DNA of 64,000 nucleotides. Origin: a virus. The notes beneath the pieces were generated by a model that worked only from the letters and a program-made list of their open reading frames with translations, did not search any database and had not been told where the DNA came from. The DNA lies in the IMG/VR virus record IMGVR_UViG_3300020190_000007, positions 1 to 64,000 of that record. One strand, written 5' to 3'. Of the stretch, positions 33,601 through 42,500 are shown in pieces (the first letter of the stretch is position 1; every line of letters starts with the position of its first letter). The translations under genes and the position numbers were made by a program.

Positions 33601-36600
33601 TACCGACGGAGTGATTGATGGGGTTACCGACGGAGTGATTGATGGGGTTACAGAAGATGTTGGTGTAACTGATGGTGTGACACTTGGCGTAACTGATGGT
33701 GTGACAGAACTTGTAGGAGTTACTGAAGGAGTTCTTGAAGGTGTAATAGAGGGTGTAACGCTTGATGTTATTGATGGTGTTACTGATGATGTGACACTCG
33801 GAGTAACCGAAGGTGTAACTGAACTGGTTGGTGTCACCGATGGTGTAATAGATGGGGTAACTGATGGAGTTACAGAAGGTGTAACTGATGGTGTAACACT
33901 CGGAGTTTTACTTGGTGTGATAGATGGTGTAACACTAGATGTTGGTGTAACTGATGGTGTAACAGATGGTGTAACACTTGGAGTTACAGAAGATGTTGGT
34001 GTCACCGATGGTGTAACACTTGGTGTAACTGAACTTGTTGGGGTAACAGATGGTGTCACTGATGGAGTGACTGACGGGGTTACCGAAGCGGTTACTGATG
34101 GTGTAACAGAAGGTGTTCTACTTGGTGTAATAGATGGTGTGACAGAACTAGTGGGTGTGATTGATGGTGTTATAGAGGGTGTTACCGAACTTGTTGGAGT
34201 TACAGATGGTGTTACGGATGGTGTTATTGATGGTGTTACAGAAGATGTCGGTGTAATTGATGGTGTGACACTCGGAGTTACAGATGGTGTTATAGATGGA
34301 GTAACGCTTGGTGTAACTGAAGGTGTAACAGATGGAGTTACAGAACTAGTAGGTGTAATTGATGGTGTAACCGAAGGTGTAACCGAAGGTGTTACGGAAC
34401 TTGTAGGTGTGACACTCGGAGTTACAGATGGTGTAACTGATGGTGTGACGCTCGGTGTAACAGATGGTGTTCTACTTGGTGTTATAGATGGGGTAACTGA
34501 AGATGTCGGCGTAACTGATGGTGTGACACTTGGAGTCACGGATGGAGTAACGGAACTTGTTGGAGTAACGGATGGTGTAACTGATGGTGTAACAGAACTA
34601 GTAGGGGTGATAGATGGTGTTACTGATGGAGTTACAGATGGGGTAACAGAACTGGTAGGTGTTACCGATGGTGTAACACTTGGCGTAACTGATGGTGTTT
34701 TACTTGGTGTAACAGATGGAGTTACAGATGGTGTGATACTCGGAGTGATTGACGGTGTTACCGAACTTGTTGGAGTAACAGATGGTGTTCTACTTGGTGT
34801 TACAGATGGTGTAACAGATGGTGTTACAGATGGGGTAACGGATGGGGTAACTGAAGGCGTTACGCTCGGGGTTACTGAACTTGTAGCGGTAACCGATGGT
34901 GTTATACTTGGAGTTACGGATGGGGTTACAGAACTTGTAGGTGTCACCGACGGAGTAACTGACGGTGTCACGCTTGGTGTAACTGATGGTGTAACACTTG
35001 GAGTCACTGATGGTGTTACAGATGGTGTAACACTTGGAGTTACTGAACTAGTAGGTGTAACCGATGGTGTTATACTTGGAGTTACGGATGGAGTTACAGA
35101 ACTTGTTGGAGTTACAGACGGAGTAACTGACGGTGTTACAGATGGTGTGATAGATGGTGTAACACTTGCGGTAACAGAAGGTGTTCTACTTGGTGTTATA
35201 GATGGTGTAACAGAACTAGTAGGTGTAACCGACGGAGTTACAGATGGTGTAACAGATGGTGTTACTGAACTAGTAGGTGTTATTGATGGTGTTATAGACG
35301 GTGTTACCGATGGAGTTACACTTGAAGTTGGAGTTACTGATGGCGTTACTGATGGTGTTACAGATGGTGTGACTGATGATGTTGGAGTGACTGAGGGTGT
35401 AACAGATGGTGTAACACTAGATGTAACTGATGGTGTGACACTCGGAGTAACTGAAGGGGTAACAGATGGAGTAATAGATGGAGTTACAGACGATGTTGGA
35501 GTAACACTCGGAGTTACAGACGGTGTTACCGATGGAGTAACTGAACTAGTGGGCGTTACCGATGGTGTGACACTAGGTGTAATCGATGAAGTAACTGATG
35601 GGGTTACAGAAGGGGTTACAGAAGGGGTTACAGAAGGGGTTACAGAAGGGGTTACGCTCGGTGTAACTGAAGATGTTGGCGTAACCGATGGTGTGGTACT
35701 TGGGGTAACTGATGGTGTAACTGACGATGTAACACTAGGTGTAACTGATGGTGTGACACTCGGAGTAACTGAAGGGGTAACACTTGGGGTTACTGAACTT
35801 GTTGGAGTCACCGATGGTGTTATACTTGGAGTTACGGATGGGGTTACGGATGATGTCGGTGTTACTGATGGGGTGATAGAAGGTGTGACAGATGGGGTTA
35901 CGGAACTAGTTGGTGTGACACTCGGAGTTACACTTGGGGTCACCGAGCTGGTTACTGACGGTGTTACAGAAGAAGTTACAGATGGTGTAACTGATGGTGT
36001 TATTGATGGTGTTACAGAACTAGTAGGTGTAACTGATGGGGTGATAGATGGGGTAACACTTGGCGTAACAGAACTAGTTGGTGTAATTGAAGGAGTTACT
36101 GAAGGAGTTACTGAAGGAGTTACTGATGGAGTTACTGAACTAGTAGGAGTGACAGAGGGTGTTACTGATGGAGTTACAGATGGGGTAACACTTGGTGTAA
36201 CAGAACTGGTGGGAGTGACAGAGGGCGTTACAGAGGGTGTTACTGATGGAGTTACTGATGGGGTAACACTTGGTGTAACAGAACTAGTAGGTGTAACGGA
36301 AGGTGTAACAGATGGTGTTACACTTGGTGTAACCGATGGTGTAACCGATGAAGTGGGAGTTACTGATGGTGTAACACTTGGTGTAACAGAACTAGTAGGT
36401 GTAACGGAAGGTGTAACACTAGCAGTTACTGAAGGTGTAACAGAACTAGTTGGGGTCACTGACGGAGTAACACTTGGAGTCACCGAAGGTGTAACAGAAC
36501 TAGTAGGAGTTACAGAGGGTGTTACTGATGGAGTTACGGATGGAGTTACAGATGAAGTAGGAGTTATTGATGGTGTAATAGATGGGGTAACACTTGGTGT

Positions 36601-39498
36601 AACAGAACTAGTGGGTGTAACGGAAGGTGTAACAGATGGTGTTACACTTGGTGTAATGGAACTAGTAGGAGTTACAGAGGGTGTTTCAGATGGTGTAACA
36701 GAAGGTGTAACAGATGGTGTAACACTTGATGTTGGTGTTACTGATGGTGTAACGCTTGGTGTAACGGACGGTGTAACTGATGATGTTGGTGTTACACTTG
36801 GTGTAACGGAAGGTGTAACGCTTGGTGTAATAGAACTCGTAGGAGTTACAGATGGGGTTATTGATGGTGTAACAGATGGGGTTACAGACGATGTGGGTGT
36901 GATAGAAGGGGTAACGCTCGCGGTCACCGATGGTGTAACTGAACTAGTGGGGGTTACTGATGGTGTAACACTCGGAGTTACTGAGGGTGTGACAGATGGG
37001 GTAACACTTGATGTAGGTGTTAGTGATGGTGTAATAGAAGGTGTAACACTTGGTGTAACAGATGGTGTGGTAGATGGGGTGACAGAACTTGTCGGTGTAA
37101 CACTTGGTGTAAGACTTGGGGTTACTGAAGGAGTAATCGATGATGTTGGTGTTACTGATGGAGTTACGGATGGTGTAACAGATGGTGTAACAGAACTTGT
37201 TGGGGTGATACTAGAAGTTACTGATGGTGTTACCGAGCTGGTTACTGACGGTGTTACAGATGGTGTCACGCTCGGTGTTACGGAAGGTGTCACAGAACTA
37301 GTTGGTGTAACACTTGGTGTAACAGAAGGTGTTACTGATGGCGTAACAGAGGATGTAGGGGTTACAGATGGTGTAACACTCGGAGTTACTGAAGGAGTAA
37401 TCGATGATGTTGGTGTAACACTCGGTGTAACACTTGGTGTTTCAGATGGTGTAACACTCGGTGTAACTGAACTTGTAGGTGTTACTGATGGTGTAACAGA
37501 TGGTGTAATAGACGGTGTTACCGAACTAGTGGGGGTTACTGATGGAGTTACGGATGGCGTAACAGATGGTGTAACTGATGATGTTGGTGTTATACTTGGT
37601 GTGACCGACGGTGTAACTGATGGAGTTACAGAACTAGTAGGTGTTATTGATGGTGTTATAGACGGTGTTATTGAACTAGTAGGTGTTACTGATGGTGTAA
37701 CAGACGGTGTAACAGACGGTGTTACGGAACTAGTAGGTGTAACAGATGGTGTAACGCTTGGTGTGACCGATGGTGTGACAGAACTAGTGGGAGTTACAGA
37801 AGGTGTAACTGACGGAGTGACCGATGGTGTAACAGAACTAGTAGGGGTCACCGATGGTGTTTCAGATGGTGTGACTGAACTAGTTGGTGTCACACTAGGA
37901 GTTACTGAAGGTGTTATACTTGGTGTCACAGAAGACGTTGGTGTAACGGAAGGTGTGATGCTTGGTGTAACAGACGGTGTTACTGAACTAGTAGGTGTAA
38001 CAGATGGTGTAACACTTGGTGTAACACTCGGAGTTACTGAAGGAGTAATCGATGATGTTGGTGTAACACTCGGTGTAACACTTGGTGTTTCAGATGGTGT
38101 AACACTCGGTGTAACTGAACTTGTAGGTGTTACTGATGGTGTAACAGATGGTGTGACTGAACTGGTTGGAGTTACTGATGGTGTAACAGACGGTGTAACA
38201 GACGGTGTAACAGAACTAGTTGGAGTCACAGAAGGTGTTACGCTAGGTGTTTCAGATGGGGTTACAGAACTAGTTGGTGTAACGGAAGGTGTAACACTTG
38301 GTGTAATAGATGGTGTAATAGAACTAGTGGGAGTCACAGAAGGTGTTACGCTAGGTGTTTCAGATGGTGTAACGGAACTAGTGGGAGTTACTGATGGTGT
38401 AACAGAAGGTGTTACCGATGGTGTTACGGAACTAGTGGGAGTTACAGATGGTGTTTCAGATGGTGTAACAGAAGGTGTAACGCTCGGAGTTATTGACGAT
38501 GTTGGAGTAATTGAGGGTGTAACACTTGGAGTTATTGAAGGAGTTACCGACGATGTTGGTGTTACAGATGGGGTAACACTTGGTGTTTCAGATGGTGTAA
38601 CACTTGGTGTAACTGAACTAGTCGGGGTTACAGAAGGTGTTTCAGATGGGGTAATAGATGGTGTAGCACTTGGTGTAACAGAACTAGTTGGTGTAACAGA
38701 TGGTGTTACACTCGGTGTAACCGAAGGTGTAACAGAAGATGTAGGAGTTACAGAAGGTGTAACACTTGGTGTAACCGATGGTGTAACTGAACTAGTAGGT
38801 GTTACTGATGGTGTTTCAGATGGTGTAACACTTGGTGTAACTGAACTAGTTGGAGTTACAGAAGGTGTTTCAGACGGGGTAATAGACGGTGTAACACTTG
38901 GTGTAACAGAACTAGTAGGTGTTACTGATGGTGTAACAGAGGGTGTTACACTTGGTGTAATGGAACTAGTAGGTGTTACAGATGGTGTAACAGAGGGTGT
39001 TACTGATGGTGTAACACTTGGTGTAACCGATGATGTTGGTGTTACTGATGGAGTTACTGATGGTGTAACACTTGGTGTTATTGAACTAGTAGGAGTTACA
39101 GAAGGTGTAAGTGATGGGGTGATGGAAGACGTGGGGGTTACTGATGGTGTTTTAGATGGTGTGATACTCGGAGTTACGGATGGTGTAACACTTGGTGTAA
39201 CTGAACTAGTGGGTGTAACACTTGGTGTTCTACTTGGTGTAACAGAAGGTGTTACTGATGGTGTTTGTGTTAATGTTGGTGTAGGTGTGGGTGAAGGAGT
39301 GGGACAAGGAATTTCAGCCACACAGGTTTTATCCAGTGATGGAAAATAAATTGAGTAAGTACCTAAATAATAGTTTGTTTCGTAATAATATGGCATTAGG
39401 ACGGAACCTAAATTTATGGTACCGCCAGTACAAGGATAAAATGTAATGTCACCGATTTCCTCATTAAAATTACCCGCGTTTATTTTTATTAATGCCAT
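30676..39498 (-). CDS. Giant VTPS-repeat virion protein, putative adhesin/fibre (2,940 aa)
   Basis: About 65 N-terminal residues form a small folded domain (ALIKINAGNFNEEIGDITFY). Then some 2,500 residues of 4-residue SVTP units, punctuated by TPTSS, run to about residue 2590. A Cys-containing module follows (about 2593-2666, SSCCPGDTTIYNARL), a second repeat tract, and a Cys-rich C-terminal domain (about 2787-2940, ending CSTSCA). Acidic SETPS units occur only in the N-terminal third; basic SRTPS units mainly in the C-terminal half. Such a chain would be extended and may be O-glycosylated. A receptor-binding fibre is likely. It has its own consensus-like promoter. Confidence 0.8.
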   Translation of the reverse strand: MALIKINAGNFNEEIGDITFYPCTGGTINLGSVLMPYYYETNYYLGTYSIYFPSLDKTCVAEIPCPTPSPTPTPTLTQTPSVTPSVTPSRTPSVTPTSSVTPSVTPSVTPSITPSKTPSVTPTSSITPSLTPSVTPTSSITPSVTPSVTPSVTPTSSVTPSVTPSVTPSVTPSVTPTSSITPSVTPSVTPSVTPTSSVTPSVTPSITPSETPSVTPTSSVTPSVTPSETPSVTPTSSVTPSVTPSVTPSVTPTSSVTPSVTPSVTPSVTPTSSVTPSATPSITPSETPSVTPTSSVTPSVTPSETPSVTPSVTPTSSVTPSITPSVTPSITPTSSITPSVTPSVTPSETPSVTPTSSVTPSVTPSVTPSVTPTSSVTPSETPSVTPSVTPTSSITPSITPSVTPSVTPTSSVTPSETPSVTPSVTPTSSVTPSVTPSVTPSVTPTSSVTPSVTPSVTPTSSVTPSVTPSETPSVTPSVTPTSSITPSVTPSVTPSVTPSVTPTSSVTPSVTPSITPSVTPTSSVTPSITPSVTPSVTPTSSVTPSETPSVTPTSSVTPSVTPSVTPSVTPTSSVTPSVTPSVTPSVTPTSSVTPSVTPSVTPSVTPTSSITPSITPSITPTSSVTPSVTPSVTPSITPTSSVTPSVTPSVTPSVTPTSSVTPSITPSVTPSVTPTSSVTPSVTPSETPSVTPSVTPTSSITPSVTPSVTPSVTPTSSVTPSVTPSVTPSVTPTSSVTPSVTPSVTPSVTPSVTSSVTPSVTSSITPTSSVTPSVTPSVTPSVTPTSSITPSVTPSLTPSVTPTSSVTPSTTPSVTPSVTPSITPSLTPTSSVTPSVTPSVTPSVTPSVTPTSSVTPSVTASVTPSITPTSSVTPSVTPSITPSVTPTSSITPSVTPSVTPSVTPTSSVTPSVTPSVTPSVTPTSSVTPSVTPSVTPSETPSVTPTSSITPSVTPSVTPSVTPTSSVTPSVTPSITPSITPTSSVTPSVTPSVTPSVTPTSSVTPSVTPSVTPSVTPTSSVTPSVTASVTPSVTPTSSVTPSVTPSVTPTSSVTPSVTPSVTPSVTPSVTPTSSVTPSVTPSVTPSVTPSVTPSVTPTSSVTPSVTPSVTPSVTPSVTPTSSVTPSVTPSVTPSVTPSITPTSSVTPSVTPSITPSVTPTSSVTPSITPSVTPSVTSSVTPSVTSSVTPSVTPSVTPTSSVTPSVTPSITPSVTPTSSVTPSVTPSITPSVTPTSSVTPSVTPSVTPSVTPSVTPSVTSSVTPSVTPSTTPSVTPTSSVTPSVTPSVTPSVTPSVTPSVTPSVTSSITPSVTPSVTPTSSVTPSVTPSVTPSVTPTSSVTPSITPSVTPSVTPSVTPSVTSSVTPSVTPSVTPTSSVTPSVTPSVTPSVTPTSSVTPSVTPSITPSITPTSSVTPSVTPSVTPSVTPTSSVTPSITPSRTPSVTASVTPSITPSVTPSVTPSVTPTSSVTPSVTPSITPSVTPTSSVTPSVTPSVTPSVTPSVTPSVTPSVTPSVTPSVTPTSSVTPSVTPSITPSVTATSSVTPSVTPSVTPSVTPSVTPSVTPSVTPSRTPSVTPTSSVTPSITPSITPSVTPSVTPSKTPSVTPSVTPSVTPTSSVTPSVTPSVTPSITPTSSVTPSVTPSVTPTSSVTPSVTPSVTPSVTPTSSVTPSITPSRTPSVTPSVTPSVTPSVTPSVTPTSSVTPSVTPSVTPSITPTSSVTPSVTPSVTPSVTPSITPSVTPSVTPSITPTSSVTPSITPSVTPSVTPTSSVTPSITPSITPTSSVTPSITPSRTPSVTPSVTASVTPSVTPSVTPSVTPTSSVTPSVTPSVTPTSSVTPSVTPSVTPSVTPTSSVTPSITPSKTPSVTPSVTPSVTPSVTPSITPSVTPTSSVTPSVTPSVTSSVTPSITSSVTPSITPSRTPSVTPTSSVTPSVTPSVTPSVTPTSSVTPSITPSVTPSITPSVTPSRTPSVTPSVTPSVTPSSSVTPSVTPSVTPSVTPTSSITPSVTPSVTPSVTPTSSVTPSITPSRTPSVTPTSSVTPSVTPSVTPSVTPSSSVTPSVTPSVTPSITPTSSVTPSITPSRTPSVTPTSSVTPSVTPSVTPSVTATSSVTPSITPSRTPSVTPTSSVTPSVTPSVTPSVTPSVTPSVTPSVTPSRTPSVTPTSSVTPSVTPSITPSVTPSVTPSVTPSVTPSVTPSVTPTSSVTPSVTPSRTPSVTPTSSVTPSVTPSVTPSVTPTSSVTPSRTPSVTPSVTPSVTPTSSVTPSVTPSVTPSVTPTSSVTPSRTPSVTPSITPTSSVTPSVTPSVTPSVTPTSSVTPSVTPSVTPSVTPSITPTSSVTPSITPSRTPSVTPSLTPTSSVTPSVTPSRTPSVTPTSSVTPSVTPSVTPSVTPTSSVTPSVTPSRTPSVTPTSSVTPSVTPSRTPSVTPSVTPTSSVTPSVTPSVTPSRTPSVTPTSSVTPSVTPSVTPSVTPTSSVTPSVTPSRTPSVTPTSSVTPSVTPSRTPSVTPTSSVTPSVTPSRTPSVTPTSSVTPSVTPSRTPSVTPTSSVTPSVTPSRTPSVTPTSSVTPSVTPSVTPSLTPTSSVTPSPSPQYFGAYFSSCCPGDTTIYNARLPLGAPFGSVWYIPTAQVCATFVDYGPDAGPILTLKYDSCALCQSETHIVCPSVTPTPTKTPSVTPSRTPSVTPTSSVTPSVTPSRTPSVTPTSSVTPSRTPSVTPSRTPSVTPSASLKVDPSVTPTSSVTPSRTPSVTPSRTPSVTPSVTPTRSVTPTPTRTPTPTPTPSPPCSCEKYFINELYAENFVEYTNCCNSQTEQLNDPTYWDVNGGQLEICSCNTPTVGGPHFGVVVQLGACGECYCFDIQISDDDILQSGSVILYYQCCDGTFITETFTNATTDTRCMLNVVGNTLFVPGGFAQFSSLTQRAQTCANCTACSTSCA
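35600..35647 (-). repeat. Four perfect 12-bp tandem copies
   Basis: GGGGTTACAGAA (+ strand) occurs four times in a row without a mismatch inside the scrambled tract. It marks a recent slippage-type expansion of one SVTP unit. Confidence 0.9.
37369..38154 (-). repeat. 138-bp exact direct repeat, 648 bp apart
   Basis: Bases 37369-37506 and 38017-38154 are identical over 138 bp, including the synonymous choices that scatter elsewhere in the tract. The 648-bp offset is 216 codons, so duplication or deletion between the copies keeps the frame. Confidence 0.85.
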
Positions 39499-39538
39499 TT
39501 AAATCTAAAGTCTTATCTATATCTATTTTTACTATAAA

Positions 39539-39567
39539 AATATATTTATTTATTTGGGTATTGTCAA
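39539..39567 (-). promoter_or_regulatory. Sigma70-like promoter of the giant repeat gene
   Basis: On the coding strand a perfect TTGACA (39562-39567) is followed after exactly 17 bp by TATATT (39539-39544, five of six to TATAAT). The predicted start is about 33 nt before the ATG at 39498. It lies in the 90-bp gap between two virion genes. Confidence 0.55.
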
Positions 39568-39588
39568 CGTCTATTTTTACAGTTTTTA

Positions 39589-42500
39589 TCATGGACAATC
39601 AAAAATGGAACTACTTAATTCCTCATTAGTTGGTTCTGTAGGACAATGGTTGGCATCGATATAATATTGACCGAGGTTGAATCCAATATTTGGATGTTTA
39701 TCATATTTGTGTTTCATCAGAATTTTGTCACTGTTGTTTCCGTTAAAAACAACAACAAATTCATCATCTATTGGTGTATTGTCTAATTCAAAGTTTAGAT
39801 TGAAGTATAATCCTGTATCGCAATAATTTAAATCGACATCAATTACTTCTATGGTTTCACCATATTTGTTTATTAAATAATCTCCGTGATTGTATAATTC
39901 TTTCGGATGGTCGCAACAAGGTTCAATAAAATCTATTGGTTTTTTCTGTAATTCCTCAGGAAATCTGTCGTCAAAAAAGTAAACACTATTTGTTGGTGTC
40001 CCAAAATTTTCAATAATTCTATTTGTATAAACTCTTAGTTGTGTTGTTGGTAAAACTTCAAAAACTTCATAGGTGTTATTTTGGGTCAATCCCGTGATAA
40101 TACTTTTCTTTATTGATGCTAAACATTCAATATCCGTGATTTCAAGTTTTTGATAGTTGTACGTAAATGAATATCCTGATACAGGACCATTAACAATTTG
40201 TTGGTGACTATATTCTGTACATTGTTTATATGAAGCGGATAAAACATATTCCCCAACATTTAAATCACAAACACTTTTACCACTTATCGTACCACCACTA
40301 ATATAACTTTCAATATTACTATCGGTTGTTTGGTCATCAATGGTTAACCCACTATTAACCACCAAAACAATAGAGTCACATTTTAGCCCATAGTTAAAGT
40401 TTGATTTGTATTGTACTTTTGGTTGTATAGTATAACCCGTGTAATTGTCACAGTATGTTGCACCTGAAACAACTGAAATTGGTGAAGCGATTGTTCCTTG
40501 GTAACCAACAATACTGAATAACTCTACGTGACTCTTTCCTGATGGTGTTGGACATGGGTCATGTTCAATTTTGGGTTGTAGACCTTCTATTTTGAATTTT
40601 ACTTCTTTATTCGCAGCATCTACAATATTGAAATCTATTACATCATTTTCTGAAACACCAGTTAATTTGTATACACAATCACTAACTTTTTGAATGTGAA
40701 CATCCGCATTTTCATTTGTTCCACTCACACAGTTAGCATAAATGTTAAATGGCCATGTTGAACCTTGTTGAATTCCTGTTTTATACCCAATTACCTCAAA
40801 AAATACATCACTTACTAAAGTGCACCCACTATTTGAGTCACAGTAAACGGTATTATCAGTATAAACTTTAACACTGATTCCATGTGTATTTTTTGTAATT
40901 TTATAATCAGCATCAAATCGATAATCAAAATAGTCAACCACCGAACATTCGTTTGGTCCTAATTTTACGGATGAAAACTTAACTTTTTCGACACCATTTT
41001 CATCAGTGTATGTTGTGTATTTTATTAATGGTATTGTTTCTGAAAAATATGTTTGACCAGTGGTTCCCGTGAAAGCGGAATAGGGTTCATATCCCGCGCT
41101 ATTTCTTGTAATAGTTACGTCATCAATCAATACAGATAATGCCGATAACCATAATTCTTTAATTTTAGTAACATCAGGTTCAAGATAATCTTTATAATCA
41201 CATATTAAGGAAAGATTTACAGTATCACCACTTGTTACACCACTCGTACATCCTGTAAATGGTTGTGCGTCAAATAATTTTGCACTATTTGAAGTGTTAC
41301 TTGTTCCACTAACAATTACATACATGGAAGATGTTAGTCCTGTGTAATTAGCACCACCATAAACTGTTCCGTCAATTTCAATTACCGGATAATAAGTAAC
41401 ACCGGTAAGGTTTATTAAACCTCTGAAATTATTTTCTTCGCCTAAAATGTTTTCTAAATCTTCTTCGATTACGTTTTCAAAATCAGGGTATAATTCCTCG
41501 ATAAATTCTAATGGTTGGCAATCATATCTATATTGATATTTTGGTCTACCAAAAACGTTATTTTCAATTAAATTACCACCAGTCCATTGAGTGGTTGATG
41601 GTACTAATTGTTCTACTAATTGTGGCCAATATGGAGATAATTTATTTACAAATTCAGTGACATTTATTTGGTTATATGGTGTGAAACCTGTGGTTTGTGA
41701 AATATAATCTCTATAAACATCCTCTAACTGTATATAATTTTTATTGTAACGAATTTTGTTTGAATTAGTTACAAGACTATGAATAAATGTGTCTAAAAAT
41801 TCAGCAAAAGTTTTACCTGTTTGAGGTAATAAAGTATTTGTACCAAAACTTATTAATAATTCTCTACTTTGTCTAAATATATCATAATCTATACCTCGTG
41901 ATGGTGAGATATAAATTCCAATATTTTTTCTATTTAAAATTAATAAATAATCATCTTCAATTGGTTTTCCGTCTTTATTATCAACAGCAGACACCAATTC
42001 ATAACCTGTATCTAAACCCGGTAATGTTCTATATAAATCAAAATATTCTTCTCCGTATGTATAGTTTTTATTCTTTGTTTTAATTGTTTTAGTGTTACCC
42101 GTCAATATTGAGTTACTACTATCTAAAACAAGTGGAGAACGATGTGATAATGTAATATCGTACCATCCTGAACCTTTACCAAAGAAAATGTTTTCAGTTT
42201 CATTATATGCTCTTCTTGGTAGTCCAGTTTTTTCGTCTACGGGGTAACCCTCTCTATCAAATGTTGTTGATGCTGAGTAGTAAACTTTAGAGTATGTGTA
42301 ACCTGTGCTGTCAAAAGTTGCATAGGAATATCTTTTACTACCTTGAATCGCGTCGTATATATCTTGTTGTAAATTAAAACTAGACGGTATCGATGTGACT
42401 TTATAAATATACTCATCGATTCTAATTAAAGGTTCTGGTGCTCCTAAAAATTTCAAAAAGAAATCAATAGAAGATTTTGTTCCTTTTGATTTATAAATGT

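Larger units (their letters stand above)
31718..39300 (-). repeat. 7.6-kb VTPS-coding repeat tract
   Basis: A 12-bp periodic tract encoding V-T-P-S units with regular TPTSS interruptions. Units vary mainly at third codon positions (Val as GTA/GTT/GTG/GTC, Thr as ACA/ACT/ACC/ACG), so the protein repeat is much purer than the DNA repeat. It keeps an antisense frame open for most of its length, which is a by-product. Confidence 0.95.

Noticed and set aside
31718-39300. Repeated array considered as CRISPR-like
   Set aside because: Units are contiguous, in frame and coding; there are no constant repeats with unique spacers and no cas genes.
31670-39349. A 2,559-codon + strand open frame ([20 protein letters not shown] type)
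   Set aside because: It is the antisense of the VTPS tract. The 12-bp repeat has no stop in that frame, so the frame is open by composition.
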